Positions 23,301 to 34,326 of a stretch of 64,000 nt of DNA are shown one piece after another. Below the pieces are notes generated by a model, which saw only the letters and a list, made by a program, of their open reading frames with translations, was not told where the DNA came from and made no database searches. This DNA is from Cliona cf. orientalis (Eukaryota > Porifera > Demospongiae > Clionaida > Clionaidae). Position 1 is the stretch's first letter, and every line of letters starts with the position of its first letter. A program made the position numbers and the translations under genes. Location of the stretch: the NCBI GenBank assembly GCA_963930775.1, contig OZ005703.1:6944001-7008000 (forward strand), read 5' to 3'.

Positions 23301-24671
23301 TACTTGGTATTATTACTATGGTATACCAATGCTAAATCGTATAGGCACTGTACACTGATTAAATTATTGTGGGCTTGGGTAGCTGTTTTGAACATGACTT
23401 GACTATGGATGCTCTACTCTACTGAAGAATGGTTTTAGTGACATTAGATGTTGTTACCATAGTAGTATATACCAAATGTACATAAAGTATTGCAGTGTAT
23501 GTATCTGCATGGTAAACAATCGATGTAAAGTAAGCCTAAGTGCATATTAATTTGTGTGAACCTATACAATGCAGGTACGTATACTTACGTGCCGCAGTTT
23601 TTTTTTCTGCTTAGTGTGCACGGTAGCTTGAAAAAAGCAAATTTAAATAAATAATCTAATTCATGGGGGGTTTGGGAGCACTTGGGGGGATAATTTTTAC
23701 ATGGGCACGCAGAATGGATCGAAACTAGAGATTTGACCCTGGGGAATTTTGATTCACGCCTTAGAATTAAAGTTACGGCCCTTTGAAGTTATCCCATATG
23801 TTTGTATAGGAAGCCATGCATTTGCAATGTTTTCCGCCCACGCGCGCACATCAACGTGACGACCATTACCCACTTGGGTCGAAATTGATGTACAGTACAG
23901 GCTGCCTGCTTGCATTGTATGGCTCTACTATGCATCCAGCTCAACTATGTGGTGGTTTTCGGACAATTTTTTTTTTCTGCTTAGTGTTCTGGTCGCCTTG
24001 AAATTACACACTAAGTAGAAAAAAAAAAAGATTTCCATTATTGGGACTCTGGGGAGCGGTTGGGACCGTAAGTTTTATATGGGCACGCAGAATGGCTCAA
24101 ATTATGAACTTTGATCGAGAGATTTTTTTTATTCACACCCTAAAATTAAAGTTATGGCTCTTTGAAGTTTGTATAGGAAGCCATTCACTTGCAATGTTTG
24201 CCAAAAAAATTTTACGGGCACGCGAAAAAAAATTTACGGGCGCGCGGCGTACGTTGACGACCCTTTACCGAACATTGTGCATATTGCTGTTTGGGTGCCT
24301 GCTTGCATTGTATGGCTCTACTATGCATCCAGCTCGACTGTGTGGTGGTTTTCGGACCATTTTTTTCTGCTTAGTGTATCCAGAGACTTGCTGAATCAGC
24401 CACAACAGTAACTGTCCCGTTTTTGCTGAAAGGTATGTGGGGGTAATAGAGCTATAATTCAAGTTTCATTTAATACGCTCTATTAGGAGCTAGATGGCCT
24501 TGTTTCCGATTGTATGGGCATCCAGCTCAACTATATGGTGGTTTCTGACAATTTTTTTACAGTAATACTCGGGATGACTATAATAATTATTATACTGTAG
24601 TGTGTGAATATTATATACATGCATGTTTCTAATTATGTGGCACTTTTATCTGCTTAGTGTGCATGGTAGCT

Positions 24672-24741
24672 CCTTAGATGATTTCCAACAAGCTCTAACT
24701 GCACCGCTGGCGCAGTTAGAGCGGGTGGAAATCATCTCAGG
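24672..24741. repeat. Conserved hairpin, copy 2
   Basis: Same palindrome as at 23231-23300 with a few changes (loop GCACCGCTGGCGC; right arm end CATCTCAGG). Confidence 0.8.
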
Positions 24742-25840
24742 TACTTGGTATTGTTACTATGGTATACCAATGCTAAATCGTACACGCACTGTACACTGAT
24801 AAAATTATTGTGGGCTAGGGTAGCTGTTTTGAACATGACTCGACTATGGATGCTCTACTGAAGAATGTTTTTAATGTTGTTACCATAGTAATATATACCA
24901 AATGCAGATAAAGTATTGCAGTGTATGTATCTATATGGTAACGATCAATATAAAATAAGCCTAAGTGCATATTAATTTGTGCGAACCTATACAATGCAGG
25001 TACGTATACTTATGTGCCGCAGTTTTTTTTTCTGCTTAGTGTGCACGGTAGCTTGTTAAACACTAAGTAGTTACACACTAAGTAGAAAAAAAGATACAAA
25101 ATTAATTCATGGAGGGATTGGGAGCACTTGGGAACGTAATTTTTACATGGGCACGCAGAATGGGTCAAAAAACGAGATTTGACATGAGAAAATTTTGATT
25201 CATGCCTTAGAATTAAAGTTACGGCCCTTTAAAGTTCACCCATGTGTTTGTATAGGGAAGCCATGTCTTTGCAATGTTTGAGTCCCGGTGTGCGTTATTT
25301 AGAAAATCGCTAGGCCAGTACATGCATAGGCTACCATCATGTACCATGCAGCTGGTATTGTATCCAGAGGCTTGCTGAATGGATGAAGAATCAACCACAA
25401 CAGGAGCTCCCCCGTTTTTGCTGAGAGGTAGGTGGCATACAGCAATAGTTTTACATTGTGTGTGCATGGATGTGTGGGAAAGTACATCGAGTTGAGAAAC
25501 ATAACTTTGTGCTTTTCCCCTAGCCTCTAAGTTGTGTGTGTGCTGTGGTGATTTTGAGTACTAGTAGGAAGTAACATATTGCAGCGGCCACTGGTACTGA
25601 ACCTCAACACTGATCATATACTCTTGAGTTTTCTAGGCTCTATTAGGAGCATAGACGGCCTTGTTTCCGATTGTATGGGCATCCAGCTCAACTATGTGGT
25701 GGTTTCTGGACAATTATTTTTTTACAGTAATACTCGGGATGACTATAATATTATTATACTGTAGCGTGTGAATATTATATACATGCATGTTTCTAATTAT
25801 GTGGCACTTTTTTCTGCTTAGTGTGCGGCATGGTACGGCT

Positions 25841-25910
25841 CCTTAGATGATTTCCAACAAGCTCTAACTGTGCTGCAGGCGCAGTTAGAGTGGGTGGAAA
25901 TCATCTAAGG
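25841..25910. repeat. Conserved hairpin, copy 3
   Basis: Same palindrome; stem tip TGTGCTGCAGGCGCA, right arm TGGGTGGAAATCATCTAAGG. Confidence 0.8.
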
Positions 25911-26659
25911 TAGCTACTTGGTATTGTTACTATGGTATACCAATGCTAAATCGTACAGGCACTGTACACTGATTAAATTATTGTGGGCTAGGGTAGCTGT
26001 TTTGAACATGATTTGACTATGGATGCTCTACTGAAGAATGGTTTTAGTGACATTAGATGTTGTTACCATAGTAATATATACCAAATGTACATAAAGTATT
26101 GCAGTGTATGTATCTGCATGGTAAATGATCAATATAAAGTAAGCCTAAGTGCATATTAATTTGTGCGAACCTATACAATGCAGGTACGTATACTTATGTG
26201 CCGCAGTTTTTTTTCTGCTTAGTGTGCACGGTAGCTTGTTACACACTAAGTAGAAAAAAAGATACAAAATTAATTCATGGAGGGATTGGGAGCACTTGGG
26301 AATGTAATTTTAACATGGGCACGCAGAATGGGTCAAAAAACGAGATTTGACATGAGAAAATTTTGATTCATGCCTTAGAATTAAAGTTACGGCCCTTTAA
26401 AGTTCACCCATATGTTTGTATAGGGAAGCCATGTCTTTGCAATGTTTAGAGTCCCGGTGTGCGTTATTTAGAAAATCGCTAGTCCAGTACATGCATAGAC
26501 TACCATGGAGCTGGTATTGTATCCAGAGACTTGCTGAATGGATGAAGAATCAGCCACAACAGCAACTCCCGTTTTTGCTGAGAGGTAGGTAGGTGGGGTA
26601 ATACAGCTATAGTTTTACATTATGTATGTGTGGATGTGTGGGAAAGTACATTTAGTTGA

Positions 26660-26937
26660 CAGTGGCGTAAGAAGATATTTTTGAACAGGGGGGCTGCAAA
26701 TAAAATTGCGCGCAAAGCGCGCAAAATTTTTTTGGATCACACGATACGCCTTCAAACCATGCCCATTATTATGCTAATTTGGCTGTAAAGTAGCTAGACT
26801 TTACATCATAAATCTGAAGATGTCAAGGCCTAGTAGAATAAATATCTTCCTAGATTTAGGCCCACTTGGTTGACAAGATGGGGGGGGGGGGGGGGGGGCT
26901 ATAGCCCCCCCAGCCCCCCCTGCTTCTTACGCCAGTG
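26660..26937. mobile_element. hAT-like non-autonomous element, 5-bp TSD, inserted in an array unit
   Basis: Starts CAGTGGCGTAAGAAG and ends CTTCTTACGCCAGTG; flanked by GTTGA on both sides (26655-26659, 26938-26942). Sister array units carry the empty site (AGTTGAGAAAC at about 23047), proving the insertion and the 5-bp duplication. Contains a poly-G tract and GCGCGCAAAGCGCGC. Confidence 0.85.
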
Positions 26938-27356
26938 GTTGAGAAACATTACTGAGGCTTATTTTGTGCTTTTCCCCTAGCCTTGTGTGTGTGTTGTGGT
27001 GATCTTGTTACAAAGTAGCATGTTGCAGGGGCCATACTGAACCTCTTCCCCTAGCCTTGTGTGTGCTGTGGTGATCTTGAGTACTAGTAGGAAGTATCGT
27101 ATTGCAGCAGCCACTGGTACTGAACCTCCTCAACACTGATCATATACATGTACTCTGAGGCTCTATTAGGAGCATAGACGGCCTTGTTTCCGATTGTACA
27201 GGCATCCAGCTCAACTATGTGGTGGTTTCTGGACAATTTTTTTTACAGTAATACTCAGGATGACTATAATATTATTATACTTTAATGTGTGAATATTATA
27301 TACATGCATGTTTCTAATTATGTGGCACTTTTATCTGCTTAGTGTGCATGGTAGCT

Positions 27357-27426
27357 CCTTAGATGATTTCCAACAAGCTCTAACTGCGCCGCAGGTGCAG
27401 TTAGAGCGGGTGGAAATCATCTAAGG
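27357..27426. repeat. Conserved hairpin, copy 4
   Basis: Same palindrome; tip TGCGCCGCAGGTGCA, right arm CGGGTGGAAATCATCTAAGG. Confidence 0.8.
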
Positions 27427-27959
27427 TACGTGTACTTGGTATTGTTACTATGGTATACCAATGCTAAATCGTACAGGCACTGTACACTGATTAAATTATT
27501 GTGGGCTAGGGTAGCTGTTTTGAAAATGACTTGACTATGGATGCTCTACTGAAGAATGGTTTTAGTGACATTAGATGTTGTTACCATAGTATAGTAATAT
27601 ATACCAAATGTACATAAAGTATTGCAGTGTATGTATCTACATGGTAAACGATCAATATAAAATAAGCCTAAGTGTATATTAATTTGTGTGGACCTATACA
27701 ATGCAGGTATGTATACTTATGTGCCGCAGTTTTTTTTTTCTGCTTAGTGTGCACGGTAGCTTGTTACACCATAAGATAAAAGAATTTCCGTATGAGTAAT
27801 GTAATGTAATGTAAATAATTAACTTATCTAGCCGTGGGAAGGGTTTTATGAGATAAAATTTTATATACATGGACAGAATGAAAAATCTTTAAGAATGTTG
27901 TGGGCAGAATTTTTAGTTTTACTTTCATATCTGAGTAAACGCTAGATTTAGTGGTTTTA

Positions 27960-28310
27960 ACGCGCGGGGGAAGTCCCGTATTTCACGTACGTCCATAGAG
28001 CCTGTACAAACTCGATCGCAGGCTATGACGTGTTCGCCCAATCGCGCATACCGCGTACTACTTAATCTGGACAAACGAGCATACCTGCGGGTTTATTCGG
28101 GATCGCGCGAAGGTAACCTTTGCCTTGGCTAATGAACGTGAGGTACTAAAAATACTCAAGGACGTCCGAGCGTCGATCCGAGAGCGGCACTACTAGTTAC
28201 AGGCAGGAGTTGGTACTATGTTTAGAGTTAGCTAGAACTGCCTATCTTCACTAAGTGGAGTCCAGCGAAGCTTCACTCACCCTGATCGAAAGGAGGTAAA
28301 TAAAATTGTG
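27960..28310 (+). other. CpG-rich block of unknown role
   Basis: CG dinucleotides are dense (CGCGCGGGGG, TCGCGCATACCGCG, GATCGCGCGAAGG) against an AT-rich background, followed by a GT donor-like AAAGGAGGTAAATA at about 28290. It could be a promoter with a non-coding first exon or a foreign repeat. No protein is visible. Confidence 0.3.
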
Positions 28311-29855
28311 TTTGTTGTATGAGCTACATGCGTTTGGCTATGACCAAGCCATGATGGTGGGCCCGGAATTGATCGTATGGTGAATGAACCAGCCCTAAAC
28401 CTGAAAATCTTTATTTCTATATAGTCTAGTGTACTATGACAAGGCTAGCCTTTGAAATCGTGCTAACTATAATTATAGCTATAGGCCCACATATAGTCTC
28501 TGCATGCCATGCTAGTGTATTTAATTTTGTATTCCTGTCTGATATTTACACTGTACTCACCTAATCTGCACACACGGCAACACTCTATACAGGGATTGAG
28601 AGATTGTGACGACTCTGAAACTGTATATTGAGGTGTCCATCTAGCTAGGTAGCTCTATAACTTCTTTTATTATAGCAGTATATTAATTTGTGTACATTTC
28701 TGATGTTATAATAATTAAAGCTACTTATTATAGCTATTACCATGTCAATGATTGTGCAAAGGGATGCTGTCTCACACGATTATAAAATTAGCAGAATCTG
28801 CTATAAATTAGATTAATTTACATTTTAACATAATATCATCAAGGAGTGTATATTATAGTCTCAACCAGTCATATCAACATAAAACTGGATTTGGTGTAAC
28901 AGCTAATTAAACTCTGAATTGATAAGTTCAAACCACTAAGGTGCACGTACTTTGCATTATAGGTAGGTAGTACTAAAGAATTTTAACTGCTGCAATTTAG
29001 CTATACCTAAAATATATCTTCAGCATTTCGATCGTATTGGTAAGTCTATGAGTCGTTAATTCTAATTCCGATAGGTACCTACTTGAGTTGTTACTATAAT
29101 GATAATAATATTATTATTATTTTGATATTAGGAAAGTAGAAACAACTTCCAACTTCATCAGCTTACAGGGATCAAGGATATCAATCTAGTTACATTGGAT
29201 AATACGGTGGGTCCTGGACATTAACTAAACTATTGCTATTATTGTATATACATGTGGGTGCCACTGCAACTGCTGGATATGGTGTATACTCAGGTGCACG
29301 GTATGACAACTGACTGCAAGTGATAAAGGAGTGTCAGGTGGTCATTCACAAGGTGCTACAGTAGCTTCAGCCGGATAGTACAATTATTATGCTTTTGGAA
29401 TTTCAGGTGGCCATCAACAGCTGCAGTATGTAGCATATCAGTTAATGTTTATAATACTCTGCCTTATAATTAAAATGATTATGTGCGAGCAACTTAATTG
29501 AGATTTGACATATTATTATGTATGTACACACAATAATATCATACATACTCATCAGCGGGAAATGGTATGCAACAGTACTAGTGATTCATCAATTGCAAGG
29601 CTTTGCACATACTAGTACAGGTCCATATAAAATATAATTGCAACTTGTGTGCACATAATATTTATTGTTGAACTAGACTTTGTATACGGTAGCTGATAAG
29701 TGATCACTTGTGTGTGCCACACAATAGTAAGATTTGCCGCCGCTTTTGAATAATAATGCTTCATAAAACTTGTATGGTTACATTCTATGGTCCTCCATAC
29801 AAATGACATGGTATTTCTTAATTAAAGGTTGTTGTAATTCTTTTATCTTATGGTG
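28311..29855. other. Non-coding stretch
   Basis: AT-rich. An exon-like segment (acceptor near 29131, donor near 29210) is open but matches no family. Nothing else supported. Confidence 0.3.
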
Positions 29856-29859
29856 TGGT

Positions 29860-30285
29860 TTAGCTTGAAAAAAAAAAAAGATTTAATGTAAATAATGTTT
29901 GAGACTCGGGGAAGCTATTCACGACAAACTATTCATATGTGCACGCAGAATGGATCGTACCTGGAAATTTCTTGGAAGCGGAATTTTGATTCACACCTTA
30001 GAATTAAAGTTACGGTCCTTTAAAGTTTCCCATATGTTTGTATAGGGAAGCCATACGTTTGCAATGTTTTCCGCCCACGCGCTACGTGAAAAACGGGGAA
30101 TCCCCGTTAGGCGCGAGCACACAAACGTGACGACCTTTACCAACTTTGGTCAAAATTGGAGTATAGGGTGCCTGCTTGCATTGTATGGCTCTGCTAAGCA
30201 TCCAGCTCAACTATATGGTGGTTTTTGGACAATTTTTTTCTGCTTAGTGTTCAGGTCGCCTTGAAAAAAAAAAAAAAAAAAAAAA
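29860..30285 (+). repeat. Detached copy of the array repeat (short variant)
   Basis: Shares GTGCACGCAGAATGGATCG, GTTTGTATAGGGAAGCCAT, TTGTATGGCTCTGC and TTTTTTCTGCTTAGTGTTCAGG with the short unit at 23665-24000; ends in a poly-A run at 30264-30286. Confidence 0.7.
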
Positions 30286-30299
30286 AGCCTAATTAGGCC

Positions 30300-31001
30300 T
30301 AATTAAGCATGTGGGCGTGTTCCTGGCACTGTGTGGAGTGTGTGCGTGTGCGTTAATGCAGGTTTTATTGCTTCCGATTGGGCGTGGCTTCACGGGCCAG
30401 TGCTTGGATATCGGGGCCTGGGACTTGGCCGCGGCGATAGGTGGGCGTATCCCGGATGCGGTGGTGACCTTTGCACCCGGCCAGGAGGCTTCGGGGGCGT
30501 GGCAGGAGGTCAAAGGTGAGGCCATGTCAGTTAATGAGGCACTGTACGCCGGTGCGATCGAGGGGACTGTACCGCTGGACGGAGGCTGACGATGGTTTGA
30601 AGCGGATGTGGTTGCGATGACGTGTTGTTACCCCACCCACACAGGAAATGAGGTGAGCTCTTGTGTGGGCGGTGTGGCAGAACGGCCTCCGAGTGTTTGT
30701 GTGTGTTTTGGCCTTGAGGAAGCTGTGTGTTTTAATTGGGATTGATTGTGGGCTTCCGGTGGACATCCGGTGGCCAGTTGGCACGTGATTGAGAATGATG
30801 GTCCTTGAGGCGCAGGGTGGTGCTGTTTTGGGCGTGGCCTGGCCCCTCCCTTCCGGCTCGGCTTCCGGTCCATGGAGGATATTAAATGAACACTTCCGGC
30901 TCTAGCAGCCACACCCCTGAGACCTGTGCAATTAAAAGGGCGTGGTTACACAACATGCACCTCACTAATGACTTTGATGTGGTTTAGGTGTCATATCCCC
31001 C
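30300..31001. other. GC-rich stretch without a supported gene
   Basis: Composition shifts to GC-rich with GGGCGTGG words. A 92-codon + ORF (30311-30589) and overlapping minus ORFs occur, but no homology or splice context supports coding. It may be the interior of the inverted-repeat element. Confidence 0.35.
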
Positions 31002-32085
31002 ACCTCACGCCCACGCAATTTAATGGTACCTTAATTGGCTCTGGAATGTGGTTTGAGCAGCTGTACAGTAGTATATGGGCGACCGCATGGTGGAATAATG
31101 CATGTACTAAAATTTTCGTAGCTACCTAGACATAGGAGATGTAAGCTACACACTTAAAACACACAGTGCAAAGGGATTATAGAACACCTGGGAGTACAAG
31201 ATCATAGATTCTGGCCGGTCATTCGAGCAGAACAAGGCCAAACGGTCCTTAGTCGAGTCTGGCCGCCTCCAACTTCAGTCGAGTGTTCAACATGCAGCAA
31301 ATAGCCTCCAGCAGTTCATAGAAATCTGGGAGCTAACTTTCAGGTAAGTATCTTGACAAATACTGGAGACATACCGTTGTCGTTACCTCCAGAAACACCA
31401 GCTCAAATATCAGAAATAATTCAACAATTCTCACATAAATAGCTTCATGTACAGTACTGTAGTACTAACTGAGGCTAATAGATCTACCTTACTACTAGTC
31501 TCTGTAACAGGTTTCAACTCCCTACCTACAACTGTTTGTTATTTATGAACCGATCTTCATGGCCATCTCCAGTCATCGCTCTGTTTCGGCGAAGTTCAAG
31601 CGAGTGTTCAACCTGCAGCAAACTGTCCTGGCTGCTTGATTAATTGGTCACATGAACATTCCATCCCATAGATCATTGGCCTGCCTTGGCTTCCGGTAAA
31701 TCCTTGCTCGTGTTCAGATATAGCTGCACAAACTCTCAAAAAAGTGAATTTGTAGCCGTGTCGACCAGTGGTGTGACGTCATGCATAGGGCTTTAACCGC
31801 TGTTAGCTTACGCGAGGCATGCGCAAATAATTATATTCATAGACCACCCTTCCCGGCCGACTGTGGTGCGCGTATACGTCAACCGCGGTTGATTGATGAT
31901 AACATTCCATAGTACCATTTAAGGAGGTCTTAGCGTAGACTGATAGGACAGTATAGACACAACCTTCATGGCTTCATGGTTTTAGTGGTTGTGTGTTCTG
32001 TGATGTCAAATCTGGAAAGAGATGTTTGTACTACTACTGTGTGTGTGTTGCATACTCCTTGTAATGACTCCTGACTGAATGTAAT
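31002..32085 (-). repeat. Right arm of the long-range inverted repeat (interrupted)
   Basis: 31002-31034 mirrors 22405-22440 and 31920-32085 mirrors 22200-22400; about 0.9 kb of unmatched sequence (31035-31919) separates the two parts, probably a later insertion beside a TTAA. The unmatched part shows no gene. Confidence 0.6.
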
Positions 32086-32566
32086 GCTAAAAGAAAAAAG
32101 TGTGCAGAATTGCCAAAAGACATGCGGAAATGATCACTGCATGGCCAGTGATGAGGAAGGAATGGATGAAAGTTCTAAGAGACAGAGAAATTTGAGAGAA
32201 TATTGGCTATAGGGAACGAAGCTATGTGTATACATGTCATACTATATACATGATATAATTATTGGATTCAGAAAGCAGTCTTTCAATCTGCCATTATTAG
32301 TACTCCATGGTATAGTTATGGCATAAACGTTCAAGAATTCCATAAAATTAATTCTTTATTATGCATATAATATAACAAAGACATACATATTATGTAAACA
32401 AACCAACCTACAAGTCACTTGAGTGTATACCACAGTCCAAGTACCTTAATTTCACTGATAATAAGAGCTTTGAATTGCAATAATATTATTATTCTATGTT
32501 TGGATGGTAGATTTAGTGGATATGTCATTTTCGCAAAAACTGTTCTTAATTAATAATTCAAATGTC

Positions 32567-34070
32567 CAAAGACATAACAATCACCTGACATTAATTTTGA
32601 TATGAACCTTAACATAATATTATTATTATTCAAGTGCATTAATGATAGCTCTTTTTGAATTTGTTCTCTTCAGACACACAACAAACACGTATCTTGGCGT
32701 TTGGAGCATACTGTGCAATAATACCTGTCATGTTCTTCTCGGTTAGTATACTCAGTCCAGCAGTCATATCGATGAGGTTCTTTCCAATTATTAGATTTTC
32801 AATTTTTTTTAAATCGTTATAATGTATATTAATACCAGAATCTAGTACAGCTATTGTGATCCCTTCTCCATTGATTCCATTTTATCGACGGATTTGAAAT
32901 TACCCTGAAATCTTGTACAGCACTTCAGAAATCTTTCAATCTTGAAATCCCGAAATATTCTTGAAATCTCACAAATCTGAAATCTCAAAAATCGATCCGA
33001 ATGTCCATGTATCCCTATATTATTCCCGCATTTGCATTCATCACGTGAGCTATACATAACATTATGTACATACGTATGTACCTATGTTTCTCGAGCAGCT
33101 GTTGAAATCGAGTGCTCAAATCAGTGCCAGAGTGTACTAAAAGCTAGCCTACGTAGCTATACACCTCTCTGGTAACAGATTCTCAATTTGATGATATTTA
33201 CAGATGGTAAGCAATCAAAATGTCATAGCAGGCCTTCATTTAGAAAGTACCATGAAGTCTGGTTAATAAGCGCATGCGCTTATCACTCTTGGTGGTAATG
33301 TAACATGCGCCTATTAGACGATGTGCGCTAAACAGAGAGTGATGTTTTGGCCCCGCCCACTGCCAGCACGTTCGAGCACTCAACGACAAAGCTAGCAAGT
33401 TATCAACACAGCGATTCTTGGAATAAACTCTGAAATATTGGAAGCCATCCCTGGAAGGAAAAATAGCCGACTTCTTTAGCAAGACTAGCTTCGAAGTCAA
33501 GGTCAAGAGTCCAAGCCCGTCTCAGTGGAATATCGCAGTGGGGGGGGGGGGGGGGGGGGGAGGGGGGGGGGAAGCAAGGCTATTTTCCATGTATATAAGC
33601 ACATGATCTCTAGGAGGGTCTGGGGGCATGCTTCCCCAGGAAATTTTACATTTTGGACTCCCTGAGATTGCTTCTGGTGCCGCACTCTCAGGTACTATAT
33701 TTTGAATGCTCAAGATTAGTACTTGTTATCATGATTATTATTCATGTTAAGGTGATTATGCGTGTGATAATACTACCTTTACAAGGGGGGTGAGAGTTTA
33801 TCAAGGGGGGGCAAGCGCCCCCCTTGCCCCCCTAAATGAAGCCCTGCATAGGCCTAGCTACTTGAAATCTTATGTGAAATCTTGAAATCCCAACAGAAAT
33901 CCGGAAATCTCAAGCGAAATTTCATACATTTTTTGGGTGCATGTTTCAAACCCCTCGATTTTTATGTACCTCCTCAAGGTCCCAATGACTCAGAGTCAGA
34001 CAATCATGGTCAATATTGTTGCTAATACCACATGCTTCTATCATATAATCAGATGTATCACCTCAAATAC
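32567..34070 (-). pseudogene. Broken subtilase (S8) exon, unit 1
   Basis: The first part at 33985-34070 (GDTSDYMIEACGISNN, then SHWDLEE) has an acceptor AG and matches the S8 exon start. Sequence matching the catalytic-Asp region (NGINGEGITIAVLDSGINIH), HGTM region and CVSEENKFKK resumes at 32567-32888. The two parts are split by about 1.1 kb that includes the element at 33229-33846; the later third of the domain, including the Ser motif, is absent. It occupies the position that the intact S8 exon has in unit 2. Confidence 0.8.
33229..33846. mobile_element. hAT-like non-autonomous element, 5-bp TSD CATAG
   Basis: Ends CAGGCCTTCATTTAG and CTAAATGAAGCCCTG, flanked by CATAG at 33224-33228 and 33847-33851. 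Carries a poly-G tract (33540-33571) and a GGGGGGGCAAGCGCCCCCC palindrome. Inserted within the broken subtilase exon. Confidence 0.8.
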
Positions 34071-34326
34071 AAGGAAGTAGCTCCAAGGAAGTAGCTATTA
34101 TGAAAAGTCAACAACTGATAGAGCAAAATTATGAAGGGAGTGTAATTCCACATAAAATGTTACATACATGCCCATGAGTATTTTAAAAAATGAGTGCATG
34201 ATTCTGAAATTGTGGACGTGGCTTACTGATAGCAAATGAATATAAGAATGTCATATTGGACATTCCTCCTAAAATGCTGAAGTGTTATTACAATAAAGTG
34301 ACAAATGCACATGCTTATGATCATAC

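Larger units (their letters stand above)
22679..27775 (+). repeat. Tandem array of MITE-like units ending in CTAAGYAGAAAAAA
   Basis: Successive units of about 0.4-1.5 kb start near ACACTAAGTAGAAAAAAA and end near TTTTTTCTGCTTAGTGTGCA (ends at about 23620, 23985, 24375, 25050, 26230 and 27755). Shared internal landmarks are GGGAGCACTTGGGG, ACATGGGCACGCAGAATGG, GTTTGTATAGGAAGCCAT, CAATGCTAAATCGTAC and a 70-bp hairpin. No transposase is encoded. Units differ by substitutions and indels. Apparent ORFs here are repeat shadows. Confidence 0.8.

Noticed and set aside
24041-25502. Several 65-117 codon ORFs
   Set aside because: They recur only as parts of the array repeat and carry no domain.
30311-30589. 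92-codon + ORF in a GC-rich block
   Set aside because: No recognisable domain, no splice context, equally long ORFs on the other strand; composition alone explains it.
33503-33713. Proline-rich minus ORFs
   Set aside because: Translations of the poly-G tract in a mobile element.
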